DNA of 22,150 nt from Folioceros fuciformis (Eukaryota > Anthocerotophyta > Anthocerotopsida > Anthocerotales). The notes beneath the pieces were generated by a model. It made no database searches, was not told where the DNA came from, and saw only the letters and a program-made list of their open reading frames with translations. Positions 9,209 to 16,777 of the stretch are shown here, piece by piece. The stretch covers positions 970,821-992,970 of the forward strand of contig JBNGIO010006379.1 in assembly GCA_049999805.1 (NCBI GenBank), in the 5' to 3' direction. The first letter of the stretch is position 1; each line of letters begins with the position of its first letter. A program made the translations under genes and the position numbers.

Positions 9209-12112
9209 ATGGCCACAGTATGGCAACCGGACCGGGTGTGGAGGCAAGGAATTGGTGTGTGTACAGAGATTCCACGAGGAGCTCCTGGTCACCACATCTT
9301 AGAGAGTCAACTCCTGTCAAACAGAGCCTCCAGGTGCAGCACTGTAAGGAGCCCAGCACTTCCTCTTTCGAGAAAATGTGTGGGTGGGGACGAGTTTTCC
9401 AGCGATGGTCGTTGCCAGGAGCAGGAGCGCTTGTGGCAACAGCTTTTTCTTGACCCTGGCATGTGGTGGGACAACAGACGAGCTAAGAAGAGCTCCCGTT
9501 CGCCTGACTTCCGGCGTAAGGGTTCTGGCGAGGTGCTGTGGTTGAACGACACGTTCAAGCCAGCTTGGGTTGATGAGCTGCTCATTTCCTTGGATGTACA
9601 AATGGGTCATTGTCACTCTCCTTCCGAGTCCAGTTCTCCGGATGAGCCTGAATCTGGCAGGCGTGCAGGATCAGAAGTGGGCGTTGTCATGGCCGTGAAC
9701 ACGTTATGCCAGCAGGGGAAGCTTTGTGAGGCAGTCAGAGTCCTGGAATCTCTGACGCAAACAGACTCTGCTGTTTCTCAATCTCTGATCTGCAATGTGC
9801 TGAAATTGTGTACCTCTAAGAAGGATTTGGTTGTGGGGCGACGACTTCATGATGTCATCGTCAAACTTGGGTACGAGTCGAATGCTTACGTGGGGAATCA
9901 CGTCTTGCGCATGTATGCATGTCGGGGTAGGCTACAGGAGGCCATGGATGTGTTCACCAGGATAGGCAGGCCAGATGTGATCACGTGGGGTTCTATCATC
10001 TCTGCGCATGCTAAACATGGGAAACCCAATGAGGCCATACTACTGTACCATGAAATGCGTAAGTCAGGAGTGAAGGCTAATGGCCACGTCTTTGTAGCTG
10101 CCCTTCAAGCTTGTGCACTTGCCGTCGACTTGGAATCTGGAAGAAAAGTGCACTATGATGCGTTGCACAGTGGCATTCCCACTAACTTGTTTGTTGCCAA
10201 CTGCCTAGTGGACATGTATGCCAAATGTGGCAAACTGGAAGATGCACGCAAATGTTTTGACAGCATGGCCTTAAAGGATGTTGTGACATGGAATGCGCTG
10301 ATATCTGGGTATGCACAGCAGGGACTGGGCCAGGAGGCTCTTGTTCTGTATGGACAAATGGAGGAAGAGGTCTCCATTTTGGCTAACCATGTTACGTTCG
10401 CTTCTCTTATGAAGGCCTGTGGAAGCACTGGCGCCTTACAAAAGGGCAGGCAGCTGCACTCTCAGATTTTGAAAAGAGGACTGCTAGATGACATGCTGGT
10501 GGGCACCTGCCTGGTGGACATGTACGCAAAATGTGGTGAACTGGAAGATGCACGCCAGGTTTTTGACAGCATGGCCTCAAAGGATGTAGTGACATGGACA
10601 GCGCTGATTGCTGGGTATGCACAGCATGGACTCGGCCAAGAGGCGCTTGTTTTGTATGCAGAAATGGAACAAGAGGGCCTCATTTTGGCTAATCATGTTA
10701 CGTGTGCTTGCCTTCTGAAGGCCTGTGCAAGCACTGGAGCTTTGCAGAAGGGCAGGCAGCTGCACTTGCAGATTGTTGAAAGAGGCCTGCTGGATGATGT
10801 AGTGGTTGGCAATTGCCTAGTGGACATGTATGCAAAGTGTGGTGAGCTTGAGGACGCACGTCAGGTTTTTGACACCATGGACACCAAGGATGTGGTGACA
10901 TGGACCACTCTGATTGCCGGGTATACTGAGCAAGGTCTCAGCCAAGAGGCGCTTGTTGTGTATGAACAAATGGAGCAGGAGGGCCACATTTTGGCTAACG
11001 ATGTTACTTTTGTGTGCCTCGTGAGGGCCTGTGCAAGCACCTGTTCCTTACAGAAAGGCAGGCAGCTGCACTCACAGATTGTTGACAGAGGCTTGCTGGA
11101 CAACGAAGTTTTGGGCAACTGTCTGGTGGACATGTATGCAAAATGTGGTGAACTGGATGATGCACGCAGGGTTTTTGACAGCTTGAATACGAAGGGTGTG
11201 GTAACCTGGACCGCCCTAATATCTGGCTATGGTGCTTGTGACGAAGGTCACATGGCCCTAGCTTGTTTCGAGGAGATGTTAGTGGCCGGCATTCAGCCTG
11301 ATGATGCTACTTTTACTTGCCTTTTATCAGCATGCAGTCATGGGGGACTGGTTCACGAGGGTCGAAAGCTCTTCGATTCCATGCCTCAACAGCATGGCAT
11401 CAAACCTACTATCGAACACTTCATTTGCATGATTGATCTTCTTGGGCGTGCAGGCCATGTAGATGAGGCAGAGAAGATTCTACTGTCATGCGAGGCCCAA
11501 AGTAACATTGTGGGCTTGACATCTTTATTGAATGCCTGCAAAAGTCACGGGGACATAGAGAGGGCGGTCTGGTGTTTCGAAAGAATTGTTAAGCTGGACC
11601 CCCAAGAGGCGACCGCATATGTGCTCGTGGCCAACGCCTACGCAGACGCAGGTATGTGGGCCGATGTGGAGAGGATTGAAACACTGAGAAGGGCAGCAGG
11701 AGCTAACAAGAAACCTGCCGTGGCAACCATTGAGGTGCACAAGCAAGTGCATAGATTTGTGGTGGGAGAAAGGAGAGAGGATGTTGGGCTGAAGGCAGAG
11801 AGCACAAATGCACGTGTGAAGCAGGAAGGAGGCCACGTACCTCACACGAATTTGGTGTTGAAGCCACTGTCAGAAAAGGAGAAGGAAGACGCACTTTGTG
11901 GGCATGCTGAGAAGCTAGCTCTGGCTTTTGGCCTCTTGAACACTCCCAGTGGGACACCCCTGGTGGTAACGAAGAACCTACGCATGTGCAGTGATTGTCA
12001 CGGATCCACAGAGATCATGTCAAGGATTGAGCAGCGAAGCATCGTTGTCAGGGATGGGTACCGGGTTCACCGATTCGCAAATGGCTGCTGCAGCTGCAAG
12101 GCTCGACCGTGA
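9209..12112 (+). CDS. PLS-class pentatricopeptide repeat protein with PDF-like N-terminal motif and DYW:KP deaminase domain
   Basis: A predicted organellar RNA-editing factor of 967 residues, encoded without introns. A TAA codon lies in frame six bases before the ATG, which supports the start. Residues 75-127 (LWQQLFLDPGMWWDNR, SPDF, GEVLWL, PAWVDELL) resemble the PDF motif of organellar single-strand DNA-binding OSB proteins. Residues about 189-765 are PLS repeats. Residues about 391-696 include near-identical 102-residue L-S-P blocks (CLVDMYAKCGELEDARQVFD). An E region follows. At 834-840, KKPAVAT replaces the usual PG box, which is the hallmark of the KP variant. The deaminase has HAEK (H899, E901) and CSDC (C927, C930), then CCSC, ending KARP instead of DYW. 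In the family the HxE Glu is catalytic and His/Cys bind zinc. U-to-C activity is inferred from the class, not shown. Confidence 0.95.
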   Translation: MATVWQPDRVWRQGIGVCTEIPRGAPGHHILESQLLSNRASRCSTVRSPALPLSRKCVGGDEFSSDGRCQEQERLWQQLFLDPGMWWDNRRAKKSSRSPDFRRKGSGEVLWLNDTFKPAWVDELLISLDVQMGHCHSPSESSSPDEPESGRRAGSEVGVVMAVNTLCQQGKLCEAVRVLESLTQTDSAVSQSLICNVLKLCTSKKDLVVGRRLHDVIVKLGYESNAYVGNHVLRMYACRGRLQEAMDVFTRIGRPDVITWGSIISAHAKHGKPNEAILLYHEMRKSGVKANGHVFVAALQACALAVDLESGRKVHYDALHSGIPTNLFVANCLVDMYAKCGKLEDARKCFDSMALKDVVTWNALISGYAQQGLGQEALVLYGQMEEEVSILANHVTFASLMKACGSTGALQKGRQLHSQILKRGLLDDMLVGTCLVDMYAKCGELEDARQVFDSMASKDVVTWTALIAGYAQHGLGQEALVLYAEMEQEGLILANHVTCACLLKACASTGALQKGRQLHLQIVERGLLDDVVVGNCLVDMYAKCGELEDARQVFDTMDTKDVVTWTTLIAGYTEQGLSQEALVVYEQMEQEGHILANDVTFVCLVRACASTCSLQKGRQLHSQIVDRGLLDNEVLGNCLVDMYAKCGELDDARRVFDSLNTKGVVTWTALISGYGACDEGHMALACFEEMLVAGIQPDDATFTCLLSACSHGGLVHEGRKLFDSMPQQHGIKPTIEHFICMIDLLGRAGHVDEAEKILLSCEAQSNIVGLTSLLNACKSHGDIERAVWCFERIVKLDPQEATAYVLVANAYADAGMWADVERIETLRRAAGANKKPAVATIEVHKQVHRFVVGERREDVGLKAESTNARVKQEGGHVPHTNLVLKPLSEKEKEDALCGHAEKLALAFGLLNTPSGTPLVVTKNLRMCSDCHGSTEIMSRIEQRSIVVRDGYRVHRFANGCCSCKARP
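10381..11295 (+). repeat. 306-bp tandem repeats within the PPR gene
   Basis: Three coding blocks start at 10381, 10687 and 10993 (GGCTAACCATGTTACG and variants), exactly 306 bases apart. Each encodes one L-S-P triplet of 102 residues. The first two full blocks differ at about 22 of 102 residues by hand count, which points to expansion by unequal exchange. The third is more diverged towards its end. Confidence 0.85.
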
Positions 12113-12542
12113 CAACAAAAGCAAGAAGTCTTTATCAAGTGGAGACTACCACACCAGGGTTCAAGCTACTATTAGAAGCAAACTCGCAACTACATGAAAG
12201 AATGACCTAGCTATGGAAATTGGAAGATCCATTGTATGCGATACGCTTGATGCGTCAAGGAGTGGATGAATTAGTACTTTGATGAGAAGAGGGCGGAGCA
12301 TGATAATTTAGGCAACTAGTTGGGCGTGAGGGTGGAATAGGAATATTACTTAGAAAGGAAAGTTGGCTGCAACCTCAAGCCTAGGTGGGAAGGCCTCTTC
12401 TAATTAAGGAAATCCTGAAATAAGTGCCCATGTTTAAATGCGCCCTTTATGCCTTTCCGAAGTAGAGGTCATGAATACCTCTTACCTTATCAAATATAGA
12501 TAAATATCTCTTACCTTATTAAATAGGGTGCTTAGAGTTACA
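12113..12542. other. PPR 3' region, no gene seen
   Basis: AT-rich DNA with no convincing ORF. Near its end a duplication of CTCTTACCTTAT(C/T)AAATA occurs at 12479 and 12508, just ahead of the tandem repeats at 12543. Confidence 0.4.
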
Positions 12543-12654
12543 GTAAAAGCATGTATTGTGTAAAAGCATGTATTGTGACGCTTGGGATAGGACTTGTTGT
12601 TAGGATAGGACTTGTTGTTAGGATAGGACTTGTTGAGTTTGGGCTATAAATAGG
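12543..12654 (+). promoter_or_regulatory. Candidate promoter: two tandem arrays followed by a TATA box
   Basis: A 17-bp unit GTAAAAGCATGTATTGT occurs twice without mismatch (12543, 12560). An 18-bp unit GGATAGGACTTGTTGTTA occurs at 12585 and 12603 and is partial at 12621. Then comes CTATAAATAGG at 12644-12654, a good match to a plant TATA box. Tandem elements upstream of TATAAATAGG recall promoters of LTR retrotransposons, but LTR ends were not found. It lies about 260 bases before the first of two unrecognised ORFs. Confidence 0.4.
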
Positions 12655-12914
12655 CATTATGTAGTCCAAGCTTATTATTCTTGTTGTTCTCACATCAAGT
12701 GACCAATCTTCTCACATTTACTGCTCATTGATCTTCATACTTGTTGTTATCACATTTCTGCTATTCACGTGGGCATCATGTCACTTCACTTTCATTTCAA
12801 TCTTAGATGAAATCATTGCATGTGTCTAACTTCATGGACCTAATCTTTTCTCCTCATGTGATTAGGTTAAGCTATTAAACAACGACAACCATAGAACACA
12901 ATCAATCAACAAAC

Positions 12915-13340
12915 ATGATCAAGTGTACTAAGAAATACTACATAAGGACATCCATCCTTTGGATTTTATTATGTGGTAGAATTGCGAATGATGACGAGTT
13001 ACAACATATACAATCAGTCATGTGCAACTTGGAGTGGGTGATAACAGAATATGTATCTTTAGCTGTCAGGAAAGTGAAGGCTAAAGCCCTTAAACTTGTT
13101 GACGAGTTTGTTGTATCTTATTTTTATGGGATACCCAAGAGTAGAGGAGAACTTCATTTAATGAGAAATAACACTAGGGTTCTCGAAGCTCTAGATTTAT
13201 TTGCCATCTCGAATGATTTGAATGTGAAAGTGGAAGAAGATGGTCAACAACACTCATCAAAGACCGCACCAGATGTACTACAATGGGCATGTAGAGTAGG
13301 AGTACCTCCTTCATCTTCTTTTATCAACAAACAAACATAA
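12915..13340 (+). CDS. Unrecognised protein of a repeat family, first ORF
   Basis: 141 codons from ATG. I do not recognise the protein. It has a patch LVDEFVVSYFYGIPKSRGEL and a segment NNTRVLEALDLFAISNDLNV followed by KVEEDG. The latter recurs in degraded form at 20513-20620 in this window, so it belongs to a dispersed repeat family rather than to a unique gene. The stop overlaps the next ORF's ATG (TAATG). A simple frameshift joining the two ORFs would also explain the layout. Base composition is AT-richer than the neighbouring genes. Confidence 0.4.
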   Translation: MIKCTKKYYIRTSILWILLCGRIANDDELQHIQSVMCNLEWVITEYVSLAVRKVKAKALKLVDEFVVSYFYGIPKSRGELHLMRNNTRVLEALDLFAISNDLNVKVEEDGQQHSSKTAPDVLQWACRVGVPPSSSFINKQT

Positions 13341-13729
13341 TGGAAGCTCTATTTGGGATTAGTGCACAAGATTGTACATGTTTCACTTCTTGGGATTTCA
13401 CATTACATGACATGACCAACAATTCAATCAACAATAGAGTACCTTATGGTATGGACCTTGAGCTTATTGCACAACATATATCACTTCTGAAAGAAGTTGT
13501 GAGACAAGCTGAGGAAAGTTGTGACCTTGATGTTGCAAATCCTAAAGATTTATCTTTGAGAAGTAAGGCTCAATCAACAATCCAAGGTTCAAAGTTGTAT
13601 TTGGAGCACAACCTTGTTGTCTCAAGACCACATGTTCCTGAACGCCAACAAGATGCGACAATAGGGTGTGCATTTCCAAGATGTATTACAAGATTCTTGA
13701 TTGAATCTCTTGAGCTTAATGATATGTAG
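13340..13729 (+). CDS. Unrecognised protein of a repeat family, second ORF (overlaps first)
   Basis: 129 codons from the ATG overlapping the previous stop. It includes GMDLELIAQHISLLKEVVRQ, a predicted amphipathic helix, and ends FLIESLELNDM. The family is not recognised. The reading frame is shifted relative to the first ORF but continues open leftward, so both may be parts of one frameshifted coding region of a decayed element. Confidence 0.35.
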   Translation: MEALFGISAQDCTCFTSWDFTLHDMTNNSINNRVPYGMDLELIAQHISLLKEVVRQAEESCDLDVANPKDLSLRSKAQSTIQGSKLYLEHNLVVSRPHVPERQQDATIGCAFPRCITRFLIESLELNDM

Positions 13730-14049
13730 TAAATAGTATGTTCCCCACTTAAGATAACCAACTAATGATGATATGGGGATTCATACCCACACATAAAACA
13801 TCACCATTCTATGAGGATCTGTTTCAGGACATATTCAGTACGGTTGTTCCCCCTATAGAACTCATATCTCATGACCATTTGCGTGCTATGCTTAGTGGCG
13901 GCTCATATGGGAAATGGAATCGGTTGTTAAGCGATCACGATTAATCCTTTCGCTGTGGTGTGCGTGCGTTCGAGGTGCCGAAAACCGGGTTTGGTTCAAA
14001 TGAAGTAGATACGATTATAAAGAAACGCCTACTTGCGCCACTTCGATTA

Positions 14050-14085
14050 GGGTTTAGGGGTTTGGGGGTCATGGTCCCTAAACCC
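14050..14085. repeat. Inverted telomere-type repeat
   Basis: GGGTTTAGGG at 14050-14059 is matched by its exact reverse complement CCCTAAACCC at 14076-14085, with a 16-base loop. Both contain the plant telomere unit TTTAGGG. A CCTCCCTCT-type pyrimidine tract follows at about 14204-14240. Confidence 0.7.
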
Positions 14086-14369
14086 ACGGTTCCGTCATTC
14101 TGGATTTGTGCTACGCACTCTCAAATCCGCGTACGATGGAAGAACCGCAAGCATGCCGACGGAAGTCCCACAAGCGTTAGGGTTATTGTATCTTTTAGCG
14201 ATTGCTCCCTCTCCTCCCTCTCCTCCCTCTCCTTCCTCTCAGGCCTAGAAACAGGCCCGGTGCAGGAGAGCTGGGACGGCACGTTTCACAGAGACGGACA
14301 GTCATGGAATTGCACGGCTCTTGCTCGAGCTGGCCGTGCATGAGAGTTCTAACGGTGCTAGGTTTTTAG

Positions 14370-14800
14370 CAAGGGAATGTGGTCAATCGGGCCTGAGGTG
14401 ACGAGGATGTTGTCATCACCAAGCCGCAGCTGAGGCTTATTGACGCTGCCAACCAAGTGGAAAACATGAAGGTGAAGGAAGGGAGTCGTGGCAGCTGTGA
14501 CCGATTCCTGAGTCTGAGCGGCCTACCACCAGCTCGGCTCAGCCTCGCCGAGGTCATGGATACGGATATTGTTTTTTTCTTCGGAGTTTGGAGACCACTT
14601 CGCCATAACCACTGCTCTACCTACATCCCAGACATCCCCGAGTACAAGCCACGCTGGAGAGTCGGGGAGGAGCGCGGCGGAGGCGTGGGGATGCCCCACA
14701 GCGTCATTGTCATCAGGAATACCTTTCAATTCTTCGTTCTGCGTGACCTGCCCGTCTCGAAACGGCCCAAGGCACGATGCATGCCCGAAAGAGAACAACA
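14370..14800 (+). pseudogene. Decayed partial copy of the adjacent NADPH reductase gene
   Basis: The segment aligns by eye with exon 2, intron 2 and exon 3 of the intact gene at 14980-16420. Shared stretches include CTGAGGTGACGAG, CATCACCAAGC, GTGAAGG, TCGGAGTTTGGAGAC and ACCTTTCAA. The relics EFGDHFAITTALP and IRNTFQFF match EFGDDFAKTTALP and VSNTFQGFF. The exon 3 acceptor is lost in a TTTTTTT run, the frame shifts, and the first and last exons are missing. Intron-like sequence is kept, so it arose by DNA duplication, not retroposition. The ORF at 14457-14846 is a chance run through it. Confidence 0.8.
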
Positions 14801-14979
14801 TGAGATGCTTACCAAGCTTATAGAAAAAGTGGCCATTTTGTCCTAAGCCGCCACTTGGACGAAGCTTACTGTCAGAGGTACTGTTGTTGCACTGTATTGC
14901 CTCTGAGTCCACTCTCGCAATGACATGACACAGTCTTCTCACTCGGCACCTCATCCGGAAGGTCTTCAGGTGTGTCGCG

Positions 14980-16420
14980 ATGGCGCAGGGCTCGGACAAG
15001 GCGGACAGGATTCTGGTAGTTGGAGCTACAGGATATGTTGGCCGCTACATTGCCTTGGCCAGCGCGAGGCTGGGGTATCGAACCTTCGCCCTCGTCCGTC
15101 CCTCCTCCCTCTCGGATCCCGCAAAAGCCCCGGTCCGGCGGGACCTGGAAGACGTTGGAGTCACCTTCCTGCCGGTAACTCCAGGATGGCTTGAAACGCG
15201 TTTCAGTAGCATAGTATGTAGGTGTGATAGCCAGGTGGTGCAGCAGGGTTTTGAAGCTGCGCTGCGGGGGGTTTGACAGGGGGATTTGGACGACCATGGG
15301 AGCTTAATCCAAGCGTTGAAGCAAGTGGACGTGGTGATTTCCCTTGTAGGAGGATTCGGGGCTGAGGTGACGAGCATGGTCGACATCACCAAGCAGCAGC
15401 TGAAGCTGATTGAGGCAGCCAAGCAAGTGGGAACCATCAAGGTGAAGGGAGCAAGTCCTGGAAGTACTGTGAAAGGATTTTTGAGAGGGCTAGGAGTGGA
15501 GTGGCGCTCACCACCATGTAGGCTCTGTCTTACGGTGTGGCCTGGGTGCAGAGGTTTCTGCCCTCGGAGTTTGGAGACGACTTCGCCAAAACCACCGCTC
15601 TGCCTCCCAGACAACCCCTGGTCCGAGCCAAGCTTNNNNNNNNNNNNNNNNNNNNNNNNNNNNNNNNNNNNNNNNNNNNNNNNNNNNNNNNNNNNNNNNN
15701 NNNNNNNNNNNNNNNNNNNNNNNNNNNNNNNNNNNAGATTCGGGAGGCGGTGAAGGCGTCAGGGCTCGCCTACACCTTCGTTGTCAGCAACACCTTTCAA
15801 GGCTTCTTTGTCGCCGGCCTGTCTCAAGAAGGTCTCACCACACCACCAAAAGACAAGGCCGTAATCTACGGCCACGCCAAAGGTCTGTTACCACTTCCCC
15901 TCGCCCGTGATATGCGCAAGCCAGGCAAGCGGGCTGCTCACGCTGAACCACGTCGGGATACAACCGTCGTGCAGCTTTTTTTGTGGAGGAAGAGGACGTG
16001 GCAAGCTACACAGTCAGAGCTGCGGTCGATCCCAGAGCTGAGAACAAGGTGCTCTACATCAGGCCCGCCAGCAATAAACTGAGTCACCTGGAGCTGGTGG
16101 AACTGTGGGAGAAGAAATCCGGGTTTCAGTTGGTAAAGACTCAGCTGGAAGAAGAGGACGTCTTGAAGCGGGTGAACGGTAGGAACCTTGTTTACCCTTT
16201 CGCACCATAGCACTTCATGTTTCCACCCTAGTAATCTTGGTGCGTATTGCTCTCAGAGGCGTCGTTTCCTGCCGACATCTTCACGGCTTTTCTCTACTCT
16301 CTTTACGTCAAGGGAGATCAAACCAGCTTCGAAGTGCCTTCAGATGCGGTAGAAGCAACGCAGCTGTTCCCAGAGGTCCAGTACACCACAGTCGATCGGT
16401 ACTTGGACAGGTTCTTGTGA
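14980..16420 (+). CDS. Isoflavone reductase/PCBER/pinoresinol reductase-like NADPH-dependent reductase, 5 exons
   Basis: A member of the atypical short-chain reductases that use NADPH on phenylpropanoid dimers or isoflavonoids; the exact substrate is not readable. Exons: 14980-15174, 15280-15441, 15552-15882, 15975-16178, 16257-16420. Junctions (phases 0,0,1,1) all fit. The N-terminal Rossmann motif GATGYVGR sits at residues 15-22. Then come FLP/GDLDDHGSL, QVDVVISLVGG, RFLPSEFGDDFAKTTALP, RAKL with the probable catalytic Lys, IREAVKASGLAYTFVVSNTF, TTPPKDKAVIYG, FFVEEEDVASYTVRA, LYIRPASNKLSHLELVELWE, YVKGDQTSFEV and a final TTVDRYLDRFL. A 100-N gap lies in exon 3. If its true length is one base, the protein is 318 residues, the family norm. 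The GDGN turn before AFFV is shortened to GH. Confidence 0.9.
15636..15735. other. Assembly gap (100 N) in exon 3 of the reductase gene
   Basis: Exactly 100 N between AAG CTT and AG ATT CGG. Family spacing (K-M-x-V-R type) and the upstream pseudogene (ACG CTG GAG AGT CGG) both leave room for a single base, so the gap is probably nominal. Confidence 0.95.
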
Positions 16421-16690
16421 CTTGAGGAACCTTCGGGGCTGGCTTCCATCGCCTGCGATCGTGTATAGTGTTGTGACCCTTATCTCCGTGCATATTACAT
16501 TCAGTCCATAATCCGCTGTACCGTACCTTGGTTGTTGCAACTTTGTCGGACTGCGTACTTTTTAGCATCTGTTTCAGTCCAGTCGCAGGCTGAGACCTGG
16601 GCACTATCTATTCATATCCCGTGGCGCGACGTCGAGTAGCATTATTGTCTTGCTGATAGACTTCTGCCCCGTCTCCCTGTTGCGACCGTC
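16421..16690. other. Intergenic between reductase and GST genes
   Basis: Probable 3' UTR of the reductase followed by the GST promoter. No ORF of note and no clear TATA box. The last 30 bases contain a diverged relative of the 34-bp unit that follows. Confidence 0.4.
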
Positions 16691-16768
16691 GCTTGCCTTC
16701 TGCCCCGGCTCCTTGTCGCTCGTCGCTTGCCTTCTGCCCCGGCTCCTTGTCGCTCGTCGCTTGCCTTC
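16691..16768 (+). repeat. 34-bp tandem duplication directly upstream of the GST start
   Basis: The unit GCTTGCCTTCTGCCCCGGCT... starts at 16691 and 16725, with a partial third copy at 16759. A degenerate relative precedes it from about 16660. It ends 10 bases before the GST ATG, so it probably lies in the 5' UTR. The GST frame is open back through it without an ATG. Confidence 0.85.
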
Positions 16769-16777
16769 GTAGTGGAA

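Larger units (their letters stand above)
12543..14020 (+). mobile_element. Unclassified repeat unit, copy 1
   Basis: This unit combines the tandem/TATA region, the two unrecognised ORFs and a 3' module (about 13893-14016) containing TTAGTGGCGGCT, TGCGTTCGA and AACCGGGTTTGGTTCA. The ORF segment and the 3' module both recur in the same order and orientation at 20513-21036. Shared, co-ordered parts at two places imply one mobile or dispersed family. No terminal repeats, transposase or reverse transcriptase of its own were seen. Confidence 0.45.

Noticed and set aside
9220-9616. Alternative short ORFs at the PPR 5' end on both strands
   Set aside because: The 967-residue frame has the PDF-like motif and continuous PPR homology, with an in-frame stop just before its ATG.
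13960-14343. 127-codon plus-strand ORF
   Set aside because: It covers the repeat's 3' module, the telomere-type inverted repeat and a CT-rich tract; the protein is low complexity with no family resemblance.
14457-14846. 129-codon plus-strand ORF as a gene
   Set aside because: It runs across frames through the decayed reductase copy, and its translation does not match the family in the frame used.
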